From NCBI RefSeq assembly GCF_036655075.1, contig NZ_JAVVQU010000002.1, forward strand, positions 1-64,000: a DNA stretch of 64,000 bases. The letters are read 5' to 3'. The DNA comes from Holtiella sp036655075 (lineage in GTDB: Bacteria; Bacillota; Clostridia; Lachnospirales; Cellulosilyticaceae). Of the stretch, positions 31,429 through 39,179 are shown piece by piece. The position numbers and the translations under genes are program-made. Under the pieces are notes generated by a model. It saw nothing but the letters and a program-made list of their open reading frames with translations, ran no database searches and was not told the origin of the DNA. Each line of letters starts with the position of its first letter. The stretch's first letter is position 1.

Positions 31429-32051
31429 CAACGTCTTATCATACAGTATTGCACCATATGCTCATAATTAATTTCTTCTACAGTTTCAAACTGAAAATGT
31501 CTATATAGATTAATATTATCCGCATTTTGTGTTTCTAATGTAAGTGGTAAGTTTCTATTCTTTGCCTCTTGAATGGCATAGTCTACAAGGATTTTTGCTT
31601 TACCCAGTCCACGGTATTCTCTTTGGACAGCTAATAAATCCAGATGGATATAGTCTCCTTCTACTTTTTGATGAATCCACTCCGAAGACATATGTCGAAC
31701 AGTCTTTAACATGCGACAAATATCATCTACTTTAACAAATCTCAAAAAATCTGTTAATTTACAAGTCGCATAAAATAGGTCTCTATAATAGACTGACCTA
31801 CTTGTAAAACGTTCTTCATAATAAATGTAGGCAATAGCCGTCATATCTTCTGAGGTTGTCACTAACTCTCCATATTTACCAAATATATCTAAATACAATT
31901 TAAAAAAGACTTCTAAAGCCTCTAATCTTGTTTCATCATTTGGAAAGATATAAACATAAAGCGGATCATCATAAAATGCATCTGCAAATAAATGTGCAAT
32001 GCGTTTTCTAGTTAAGTTGTTTTGTTTAATCCTAATTAAAATAATATTCAC
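31428..32051 (-). CDS. GNAT-family N-acetyltransferase
   Basis: The 207-residue protein has an N-terminal region with DDPLYVYIFPND (common in plant- and clostridial-type GNATs). The acetyl-CoA site is LDLLAVQREYRGLGKAKILV near residue 140 (QxxGxG variant REYRGLGKA), and LETQNADNINLYRHFQFE near 185. The acceptor is unknown. It begins 3 bp after azlD and shares its terminator, so it is co-transcribed with the branched-chain amino acid exporter. That suggests a possible link to amino acid or amine detoxification. Confidence 0.85.
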   Translation of the reverse strand: MNIILIRIKQNNLTRKRIAHLFADAFYDDPLYVYIFPNDETRLEALEVFFKLYLDIFGKYGELVTTSEDMTAIAYIYYEERFTSRSVYYRDLFYATCKLTDFLRFVKVDDICRMLKTVRHMSSEWIHQKVEGDYIHLDLLAVQREYRGLGKAKILVDYAIQEAKNRNLPLTLETQNADNINLYRHFQFETVEEINYEHMVQYCMIRR

Positions 32052-32054
32052 CTT

Positions 32055-32351
32055 CTAAAATAGATTCATAATATAGACTGCACTAACGGCCACAATCGAC
32101 ACTTGAAGTAAACTTCCACCCAAAAAGGCAAGGCCTATGCTTATCCCTGCACCTACTATACCACTTAATAAGCTTCCTGTCGAACTAAAAATAGCTGGAA
32201 ATGTCATGGCAGCTAATACGGTATAGGGCACATAGTATAAAAAGGATTGCAGAAATTTGGACTGTATTTTCTTTTTCATTAAGATAAGAGGGATCGCTCT
32301 TGGTAAATAGGTTACAAGAGCCATGACCCCTATTGCCAATAATATGTACAT
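32055..32351 (-). CDS. azlD: branched-chain amino acid exporter small subunit AzlD
   Basis: The 98-residue protein has four hydrophobic segments and the AzlD signature VTYLPRAIPLILMKK near residue 15, then VLAAMTFPAIF. With AzlC it forms a branched-chain amino acid exporter (LIV-E type) in the cell membrane. It overlaps the azlC stop by one base and precedes the GNAT gene. Confidence 0.9.
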   Translation of the reverse strand: MYILLAIGVMALVTYLPRAIPLILMKKKIQSKFLQSFLYYVPYTVLAAMTFPAIFSSTGSLLSGIVGAGISIGLAFLGGSLLQVSIVAVSAVYIMNLF

Positions 32352-33058
32352 TATGTAAAATCCTCCTCTTTAATTGGAAATAACCATGCACTTGCACTAC
32401 TACCTAGTAATGTAATAATAATAATTTTCCAACCCTCTGTTAAATTGCGTAAAAACGGTACAAAATGTAAACTGATACTGATTAAAATTGTAAACAGCAC
32501 CACAATTCGTACAGCCTTAACTTTTTTCATCCCAGGTATAATGAGGGCGATAAACATAGCATATAAGGCAATACCCATAGCCTGTTGGAGACTAAAGGGT
32601 AAAAGTGAAGAAGCATATGCACCACAAAAGGTTCCTAGAATCCATCCTATATACGGTCCTACAATAATCCCTAACATATGTAGAAAAGGAATCTCTTTCT
32701 TTTCCAATGAAGCAAGTGCAAAGGTCTCATCAGTAATTCCAAATGCTAAGATTAATTTTTTAACTAAGCTCATTGATTCAAGCTTTTGACTAATAGCTAA
32801 GGACATGAGCATATAACGTATGTTAATCACAAAGGTTGTTACCGCAATCTCCAATAGTGGACCACCCACTAGCATCAGCTGGGTTCCTGCAAATTGGCCT
32901 GCTGATGTAAAATTGGTTAAGGATATAAAGGCTGCTGTTAAAGGGCCTACTCCCCCTGAAGCTGCCATAATCCCAAAAGTAAAAGCGACAGGGAAATAAC
33001 CTAGTGCAATAGGCATAGCCTTCCTAAGTCCTGAATTAAAAATCTCTTTCTTATCCAT
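32351..33058 (-). CDS. azlC: branched-chain amino acid exporter large subunit AzlC
   Basis: The 235-residue polytopic protein begins with RKAMPIALGYFPVAFTFG and has TNFTSAGQFAGTQLM near 48 and FGITDETFALAS near 108, all typical of AzlC. It exports valine, leucine, isoleucine or their analogues together with AzlD. First gene of a three-gene leftward operon. Confidence 0.92.
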   Translation of the reverse strand: MDKKEIFNSGLRKAMPIALGYFPVAFTFGIMAASGGVGPLTAAFISLTNFTSAGQFAGTQLMLVGGPLLEIAVTTFVINIRYMLMSLAISQKLESMSLVKKLILAFGITDETFALASLEKKEIPFLHMLGIIVGPYIGWILGTFCGAYASSLLPFSLQQAMGIALYAMFIALIIPGMKKVKAVRIVVLFTILISISLHFVPFLRNLTEGWKIIIITLLGSSASAWLFPIKEEDFT

Positions 33059-33143
33059 TTTTCATACTCCCCAACATAATCTCAGGTTCTTCTTCTGTAA
33101 ACATTATGTATAAAATGAAAACTGCCTGTAGTCTATTATAGAT

Positions 33144-33204
33144 AATAGGGCTGTCGTAAGTTCGCCTCATAAGACGTACTTTTTACAACAGCCCTATATT
33201 GTAT
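33144..33204. terminator. hairpin downstream of pnp
   Basis: AATAGGGCTGT (33144-33154) pairs with ACAGCCCTAT (33188-33197) around a 33-base loop. It lies 47 bp after the pnp stop on the minus strand and upstream of azlC. It is a plausible terminator for pnp, though the T run is weak. Confidence 0.5.
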
Positions 33205-33250
33205 AACTATCCTAACTTTATGCTATAACCCTAAAGTTTATGCACAAAAT

Positions 33251-35377
33251 TTATTCTGTAACAGTTTCTTCACGTTTTGCTTTTTCAAGTAAAACTTTTC
33301 TTGAAAGGTTCACACGACCTTGTTTATCAATTTCCATAACTTTAACTTGGATCATATCCCCTACTGCTACCACATCTTCCACCTTCTCTACACGTTCATG
33401 TGCAAGTTGGGAAATGTGTACTAAACCTTCTTTACCTGGTAACATTTCTACGAAAGCACCGAAGTTCATAAGTCTCACAACTTTAGCATTGTATACTTCT
33501 CCCACTTCGATATCTTTAGCAATACCTTGAATAATTTCAATTGCACGTGCTGTTTTATCTGGATCTGTTCCACAGATGAACACACGTCCATCATCTTCAA
33601 TATCAATTTTAACACCTGTTTCATCAATGATTTTGTTAATCATTTTACCTTTTGGTCCAATAACCTCACTGATTTTTTCAGGATTAATTGTGATTTGAAT
33701 AATTTGTGGTGCATAGGGTGAAAGTTCTTCACGTGGTGCAACAATAGCTGGCGCCATAATTTCATCTAAGATGTAAAGACGTGCTTTTTTTGTTTGCTCG
33801 AAAGCTTGACGAATAATTTCTGGTGTTAACCCTTGGATTTTCATATCCATTTGGATTGCTGTAATCCCTTTATGTGTGCCACCCACTTTAAAGTCCATGT
33901 CGCCGAAGAAGTCTTCTAAGCCTTGGATATCAGTAAGCATAACGAAATCATCATCTGTATCTCCTGTTACAAGACCTACTGAAATCCCTGCAACTGCTGA
34001 TTTAAGTGGTACACCTGCTGCCATAAGAGAAAGTGAAGATGCACAAATACTTCCTTGTGAAGTTGATCCGTTTGAGCTTAATACTTCTGAAACAGTACGG
34101 ATTGCATATGGGAATTCATGCTCTGATGGTAATACTGGTAAAAGTGCACGTTCTGCAAGGGCACCATGTCCAATTTCACGACGGCCTGGTGCACGTGGTG
34201 ATCTTGCTTCCCCTACTGAATAAGGTGGGAAGTTGTAGTGGTGCATGTAACGTTTAGATACTTCTAATTCATCTAAACCATCTAAAGTTTGTGTATCTGC
34301 TAAAGGTCCTAATGTTGTAAGTGTTAATACTTGTGTTTGACCTCTTGTAAACATCCCTGAACCATGTACACGTGGTACTAAATCGATTTCAGCTGTAAGT
34401 GTACGGATTTCATCAAGTGCACGACCATCTGGACGTTTGTGCTGTTTTAAAATCATACGACGTACTGTTTTCTTTTCAAAGTTGTAGAAAGCTTCGCCTA
34501 AGTATGCAAGCGCTTCTTCTTTGCCTTGTGCAGTAAGTTTTTCAATCACTTCGTCTTTTAATACTTTAAGTTGTGCTTCACGTACTTGTTTGTCATCAGT
34601 GAAAACCGCAGTTTCCATACGTTCATCACCTATTACAGCGATAATTTCTTTTTGAATCTCTTCTGGTACTGTAGTTGTTGTATAACTTTCTTTCTTAGCT
34701 TTACCACAGTCTGCTTTTACTTCATTAATGAAAGTAACGATTTCTTGATTCACTGCGTGTGCTTTCATAATGGCTTCAAACATTACATGATCAGCTACTT
34801 CATTAGCACCAGCTTCAATCATCATCACTTTTTGACTTGTTGAAGAAACGGTTAAGGCTAAATCACTTACTTCTCTTTGTGCAGAAGTTGGGTTGATGAT
34901 GAGTTCACCATCTACTAAGCCTACTTGTACAGACCCTACTGGACCTGCAAATGGAATATCTGAAATGTCTACTACAAGTGATGCAGCAATCATTGCTGTA
35001 ACTTCTGGGCTACAGTCTTGGTCTACAGACATAACTGTTGTTGTAAGTACAACATCATTGCGGTAGTCTTTTGGGAAAAGTGGACGCATAGGACGGTCAA
35101 TAACACGTGATGTAAGAATCGCACGCTCTGAAGGACGTCCCTCACGTTTAATATATCCACCTGGGATTCGCCCTACTGCATAGAATTTTTCTTCATAGTT
35201 TACACTAAGAGGGAAAAAGTCAATCCCCTCTTTTGGTTCTTCACTGGCTACAACAGTTGCAAGAATAGTTGTTTCACCATAACTTACTAAAGCACTTCCA
35301 TTAGCAAGGCCAGCCATTTTACCGATTTCCACTTTAAGTGGTCTACCTGCTAGTATAGTTGAATAATTTTTTATCAT
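33251..35377 (-). CDS. pnp: polyribonucleotide nucleotidyltransferase (PNPase)
   Basis: The 708-residue protein has two RNase PH domains (SALVSYGETTILATVVASEE and later MHHYNFPPYSVGEA), then KH (INPEKISEVIGPKGKMINKI near 560) and S1 domains (GEVYNAKVVRLMNFGAFVE near 630). It degrades RNA 3'-5' with phosphate. ATG 35377, with AAAGGGG upstream, is preferred to the earlier opening at 35413. It follows rpsO with a terminator and a 180-bp leader between them, as in other Bacillota. Confidence 0.97.
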   Translation of the reverse strand: MIKNYSTILAGRPLKVEIGKMAGLANGSALVSYGETTILATVVASEEPKEGIDFFPLSVNYEEKFYAVGRIPGGYIKREGRPSERAILTSRVIDRPMRPLFPKDYRNDVVLTTTVMSVDQDCSPEVTAMIAASLVVDISDIPFAGPVGSVQVGLVDGELIINPTSAQREVSDLALTVSSTSQKVMMIEAGANEVADHVMFEAIMKAHAVNQEIVTFINEVKADCGKAKKESYTTTTVPEEIQKEIIAVIGDERMETAVFTDDKQVREAQLKVLKDEVIEKLTAQGKEEALAYLGEAFYNFEKKTVRRMILKQHKRPDGRALDEIRTLTAEIDLVPRVHGSGMFTRGQTQVLTLTTLGPLADTQTLDGLDELEVSKRYMHHYNFPPYSVGEARSPRAPGRREIGHGALAERALLPVLPSEHEFPYAIRTVSEVLSSNGSTSQGSICASSLSLMAAGVPLKSAVAGISVGLVTGDTDDDFVMLTDIQGLEDFFGDMDFKVGGTHKGITAIQMDMKIQGLTPEIIRQAFEQTKKARLYILDEIMAPAIVAPREELSPYAPQIIQITINPEKISEVIGPKGKMINKIIDETGVKIDIEDDGRVFICGTDPDKTARAIEIIQGIAKDIEVGEVYNAKVVRLMNFGAFVEMLPGKEGLVHISQLAHERVEKVEDVVAVGDMIQVKVMEIDKQGRVNLSRKVLLEKAKREETVTE

Positions 35378-35399
35378 AACAATACCCCTTTCGATTGTT

Positions 35400-35550
35400 A
35401 CGAGGCATTTCACATCGCTTGCGCAATCTTATAAATGCTTAGCTCTTATTTGCATAGATCCTTGCAGACTGTAAAACAGCTTATAGGCTTTCATATATAG
35501 CATCCCCTAAGAACTTGTAACATTGCACAATAAGTATGTGTACGCCTCGT
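35400..35550 (-). other. pnp leader with long-range pairing ends
   Basis: In this gene-free stretch, ACGAGGC (35400-35406) and GCCTCGT (35544-35550) are complementary and would close the whole leader into one large structure, ending about 23 bp before the pnp start codon. PNPase genes are often controlled through a double-stranded leader; whether that happens here is conjecture. Confidence 0.3.
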
Positions 35551-35557
35551 CTATATT

Positions 35558-35583
35558 ACAAAAAGGGCGGAAACCTCCGCCCT
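35558..35583 (-). terminator. terminator after rpsO
   Basis: GGGCGGA and TCCGCCC (35565-35571 and 35576-35582) form a GC-rich stem, followed on the minus strand by CTTTTTG. It lies 16 bp after the rpsO stop. Confidence 0.85.
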
Positions 35584-35598
35584 GTCCTGTCAAAGTTA

Positions 35599-35862
35599 TT
35601 ATTTTCTGATTCCTAATTCTTTGATGATTGCACGGTATCTTTCGATGTCGTTTCTTACTAAGTAATCTAAAAGACCTCTTCTTTTACCAATCATTAAGAA
35701 TAAACCACGACGTGAGTGGTGATCTTTTTTGTGTGTACGTAAGTGATCTGTTAAGTGATTGATTCTTTCTGTAAGAAGCGCGATTTGAACTTCTGGAGAA
35801 CCAGTATCGTTAGCAGTTCTTGCGTGTTTTTGCATAATTTCTTGTTTTAATTCTTTAGTCAT
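35599..35862 (-). CDS. rpsO: 30S ribosomal protein S15
   Basis: The 87-residue protein matches S15 over its whole length: HARTANDTGSPEVQIALLTE, INHLTDHLRTHKKDHHSRRG and KRRGLLDYLVRND. It binds 16S rRNA in the platform. AGGAGG precedes the ATG. Position between ribF and pnp is the conserved order. Confidence 0.98.
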   Translation of the reverse strand: MTKELKQEIMQKHARTANDTGSPEVQIALLTERINHLTDHLRTHKKDHHSRRGLFLMIGKRRGLLDYLVRNDIERYRAIIKELGIRK

Positions 35863-35981
35863 TTTGACTTCCTCCTAAGATTGTAAGTGTTCCGTTTACT
35901 AAGATAAAGGTCGGAGTGTCCAAAATCTGAGTAACGGTCTAAATCCTTAATTAGTATAGCATACAGGCTGTACGTTGTAAA

Positions 35982-36911
35982 CTACTTCTGCATGTTCCTT
36001 AAAAATATTCTTACTTGTTCAGTATCAGTAGCTATCTGGCGTGAAAGGGCTTCAATATTTTCAAACTTTCTTTCTGCACGAATAAATCGGTGGAAGGAAA
36101 CTTCTATTTCCGCTCCGTACAAATCCCCTTCAAAATCCATAAGATGGGTCTCTATCATTTTCATACTCCCACCTACTGTTGGGTTATACCCTACATTAGT
36201 TATACCCATATATTGATGATTATATACTTTTACTGTTGTTGCATAGACACCATTGGGCGGATGAATACGGTCAGGGTCTGCAATCATGTTTAAAGTTGGA
36301 AAACCTATCGTACGTCCAATCTTTCTACCATGAACCACTGTACCTACTACTGTATAAGGATGTCCCAAAAGTTCCTTGGATTCTTCCATCTTTCCTTCAC
36401 TAATGAGCCTTCTAATATGGGTACTTGAAATCACTTCCCCTTCTATTTTAACAGTATCCACTACAATAATTTCTACATCATACTTTTCACCTAATGCACG
36501 CATACAAGCCACATTTCCAGTTTTTCCTTTACCAAAGAAATAATTGCTGCCAATCACAATGGCATGAACATGAAGCTTATCTAACAGTACTTCTTTAAAA
36601 AACTGTTCTGGACTGATTGATGCAAACGCGTTATTAAAAGGATACTCGATAAATACATCCATTCCTTCTTCTTTAATCCTATGTTTGCGGTCTTGTCTAG
36701 ACATAACAAGAGGCTTAGGTTGATTTCCTAATACCCATGTAGGATGTGGATAAAAGGAAAGTGCAACAGCTAAAAGATGTTTTTCTTTAGCTAATCTTTT
36801 AGCTTCTTGCAAAAGTTTTTGATGACCTTTATGTACACCATCAAAGTTTCCTAATACAACCACACTTTCTTTTTCAAGTTCTAGTGTTGTTTCCCCACAC
36901 TTGTATTGCAC
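35982..36911 (-). CDS. ribF: bifunctional riboflavin kinase/FAD synthetase RibF
   Basis: The 309-residue protein has an N-terminal FAD synthetase domain (VVLGNFDGVHKGHQKLL near 15, ISSTHIRRLI near 160) and a C-terminal riboflavin kinase domain (GRTIGFPTLNM near 195, GVYATTVKV). The preferred start is GTG 36911: AGGAGG lies 7 bases upstream, while the ATG opening at 36932 lies upstream of that site. It is last of the rimP-to-ribF run, 40 bp after truB. Confidence 0.95.
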   Translation of the reverse strand: MQYKCGETTLELEKESVVVLGNFDGVHKGHQKLLQEAKRLAKEKHLLAVALSFYPHPTWVLGNQPKPLVMSRQDRKHRIKEEGMDVFIEYPFNNAFASISPEQFFKEVLLDKLHVHAIVIGSNYFFGKGKTGNVACMRALGEKYDVEIIVVDTVKIEGEVISSTHIRRLISEGKMEESKELLGHPYTVVGTVVHGRKIGRTIGFPTLNMIADPDRIHPPNGVYATTVKVYNHQYMGITNVGYNPTVGGSMKMIETHLMDFEGDLYGAEIEVSFHRFIRAERKFENIEALSRQIATDTEQVRIFLRNMQK

Positions 36912-36951
36912 AGTCCCACCTCCTTTTAGCACAAAGTGTGCTATAAAATCA

Positions 36952-37842
36952 TTACATAAAGTTTCTTTCCATCGTAAGTTGTTGTTTCTGTTTGTCTATT
37001 GTATATAGTCCGATAAACTTCTCGGCTTCATCGTAAACACGTACAAAAGCTACATCCTCTTCTGGTAAGGTATGCACTGCTTCAAAACGTACTGGATTGC
37101 CATTATAAAGTATTTTGTTATATGCTTCTTTAATCGTGACAGCTGGATACGTTTTAAACAGCTCTTCTATCGTATGCACATAAGGCGTTATAATCTCCTT
37201 ATAAGCTTCTAATTCCTTAAGGGTTATACTTTTGGAAAGTTCAAAATGCCCTACTCTTGTACGGAGCAAAGATTCCATATAAGCACCGCAGCCAAGCTTT
37301 CTTCCAATATCTGTGCAAAGGGTACGAATATAAGTTCCTTTAGAGCAGTCAACACGTATTTTAAAGGATGTTTCATCAATCCATTCTAAAAGTTCACATC
37401 CTAAAATAGTCACTTCTCGACTTGGACGATCTACTACAATACCTTTACGAGCTAATTCATAAAGGCGTACACCATTCACTTTAATGGCAGAGTACATGGG
37501 TGGAATTTGGGTATATGCCCCTTCAAAGCTCTTTACCACTTCTAGTACTTGCTCTGGTGTTACATTCACAGGAAAAGTCTCTAAAATCTCACCCGATGCA
37601 TCTTCCGTTGTGGTATATGCCCCAAGACGTACAACAGCTTCATAGCATTTATCTGCATCCGTTAAATAAGGCACAACCTTAGTTGCTTTTCCAATGCAAA
37701 GAGGGAGTACCCCTTCTGCATCAGGGTCTAATGTTCCAGTATGCCCTATTTTACGCTCACGTAAAATACCACGTGCTTTGGCTACTACATCATGAGAAGT
37801 AAAGCCCTTTTCTTTATAAATATTAATGATACCACTTAGCAT
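36952..37842 (-). CDS. truB: tRNA pseudouridine(55) synthase TruB
   Basis: The 296-residue protein has MLSGIINIYKEKGFTSHD, the catalytic motif GHTGTLDPDAEGVLPLCIG (Asp near 39), and a segment with CSKGTYIRTLCTDIGRKLG near 168. It makes pseudouridine 55 in the T-loop of tRNAs. ATG 37842 is preferred to 37848, which abuts the AGAGG site. C-terminal PUA-like region present. Confidence 0.96.
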   Translation of the reverse strand: MLSGIINIYKEKGFTSHDVVAKARGILRERKIGHTGTLDPDAEGVLPLCIGKATKVVPYLTDADKCYEAVVRLGAYTTTEDASGEILETFPVNVTPEQVLEVVKSFEGAYTQIPPMYSAIKVNGVRLYELARKGIVVDRPSREVTILGCELLEWIDETSFKIRVDCSKGTYIRTLCTDIGRKLGCGAYMESLLRTRVGHFELSKSITLKELEAYKEIITPYVHTIEELFKTYPAVTIKEAYNKILYNGNPVRFEAVHTLPEEDVAFVRVYDEAEKFIGLYTIDKQKQQLTMERNFM

Positions 37843-37855
37843 AAACATCCTCTTT

Positions 37856-38809
37856 CTAGCTGTTTATCAATTCTTTCATTTTATCTTTAACTTGCTCAGT
37901 TACTTTGTCCAGTGTTCCAGTTAAAGTGGCTCCTGCCGCTAAAACATGTCCCCCACCACCCAATTGACTACAAAAGTTTGCCACATCATAAGGTGGGTTC
38001 GCACGCATGCTTAGCTTATAGTTGTTCTCACCTTTAGGGTAAATAAAAGCTATTACCTCTACCCCTTCAATGTTTTTCAAATAGCTTACAACACCATCTA
38101 AGTCCTCTTTAGTCGCTCCACTGGCTTCAAATTCTTCTAAGCTCAACGTTGCTAAATATAATTCTTGTTCATGGACACTTTGCAAATGGCTTACTGCCAT
38201 ACCTTGCAACTTAATGGTCGCTAGCGATTTTTCATGAATCAACTTACGATACAACGTCGATGCATCAAAATCTAGTGCCATTAACTTAGCGGCTGCTAAA
38301 TGCGTGCTTGGTGCAGTACAATTATGCATAAATCCACCCGTGTCTGTTACAAGACCAGTGTAAAGAGCTTGTGCAAGTGCTATATTAAGTGGCACTGCTA
38401 ATACCTCTACAAGTTGATAAATTATTTCACAAGTTGATGATGCTTCTTTTTGCACATGATTATAGCTACCATAAAGAGTATTAGTCGTATGATGGTCTAT
38501 ATTAATCGTTACACGTGCAGCTTTAAAGTAAGTGTCATACCCTACTAGTCGGTCTACATCCCCACAGTCTAACGCAATAAATGTATCCGCTGGTTCTTCT
38601 AAACATATTGCCCAATTACAAGTTTCTAATAAGTACTCAAACTTTCTAACGGGTTCTTCTAAAAGAATGGTATAGCGCTTACCAAGTAAAGCACAAATTT
38701 GCCCCATAGCCACCATAGCCCCGATGGCATCACCATCGGGGTTTATATGTGCACTTATGGTGAGATGGGTGGCCGTATTAATCGCTTCGATAATTTGACC
38801 AAATTTCAT
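37856..38809 (-). CDS. nrnA: DHH/DHHA1 phosphoesterase NrnA
   Basis: The 317-residue protein has HINPDGDAIGAMVAMGQ near residue 20, FIALDCGDVDRLVGYD near 80, NIDHHTTNT near 103 and the DHHA1 glycine motif QLGGGGHVLAAGATLTG near 285. It degrades nanoRNA and hydrolyses pAp. Its place between rbfA and truB is typical for Clostridia. It starts 1 bp after the rbfA stop. Confidence 0.94.
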   Translation of the reverse strand: MKFGQIIEAINTATHLTISAHINPDGDAIGAMVAMGQICALLGKRYTILLEEPVRKFEYLLETCNWAICLEEPADTFIALDCGDVDRLVGYDTYFKAARVTINIDHHTTNTLYGSYNHVQKEASSTCEIIYQLVEVLAVPLNIALAQALYTGLVTDTGGFMHNCTAPSTHLAAAKLMALDFDASTLYRKLIHEKSLATIKLQGMAVSHLQSVHEQELYLATLSLEEFEASGATKEDLDGVVSYLKNIEGVEVIAFIYPKGENNYKLSMRANPPYDVANFCSQLGGGGHVLAAGATLTGTLDKVTEQVKDKMKELINS

Positions 38810-38810
38810 C

Positions 38811-39164
38811 TTAGTTATGACCCTTTACAGCTTCTTCAATCAGCTTAGACATTTTCATACCATAAGCAATTGTCTCATCTAATTTAAAAATAAGCTGTGG
38901 GGTAGCACGTAAATTAATACGTCTTGCAATTTCTTTACGAAGGAATCCTCCCGCTGCTGTAAGTCCAGCGATGGCTTCTTCTTTCTTATCTTCTTGTAAT
39001 ACACTAATAAACACTTTAGCATATTTCAAGTCATTCGTTGTTTCTACATCCATAACAGAAACCATAGCTCCAGATACACGAGGATCTTTAATTTCTGTAC
39101 GTACAAGTTCTGAAAGTTCTTTGCGAATTGCTTCGTTTATCTTGATGATACGTTGACTAGCCAT
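38811..39164 (-). CDS. rbfA: 30S ribosome-binding factor RbfA
   Basis: The 117-residue KH-fold protein begins MASQRIIKINEAIRKELSEL and has KDPRVSGAMVSVMDVETTND and RRINLRATPQLIFKLDETI. It aids maturation of the 16S rRNA 5' end. It follows infB by 15 bp. Confidence 0.95.
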   Translation of the reverse strand: MASQRIIKINEAIRKELSELVRTEIKDPRVSGAMVSVMDVETTNDLKYAKVFISVLQEDKKEEAIAGLTAAGGFLRKEIARRINLRATPQLIFKLDETIAYGMKMSKLIEEAVKGHN

Positions 39165-39179
39165 TTATCTATACACTTC

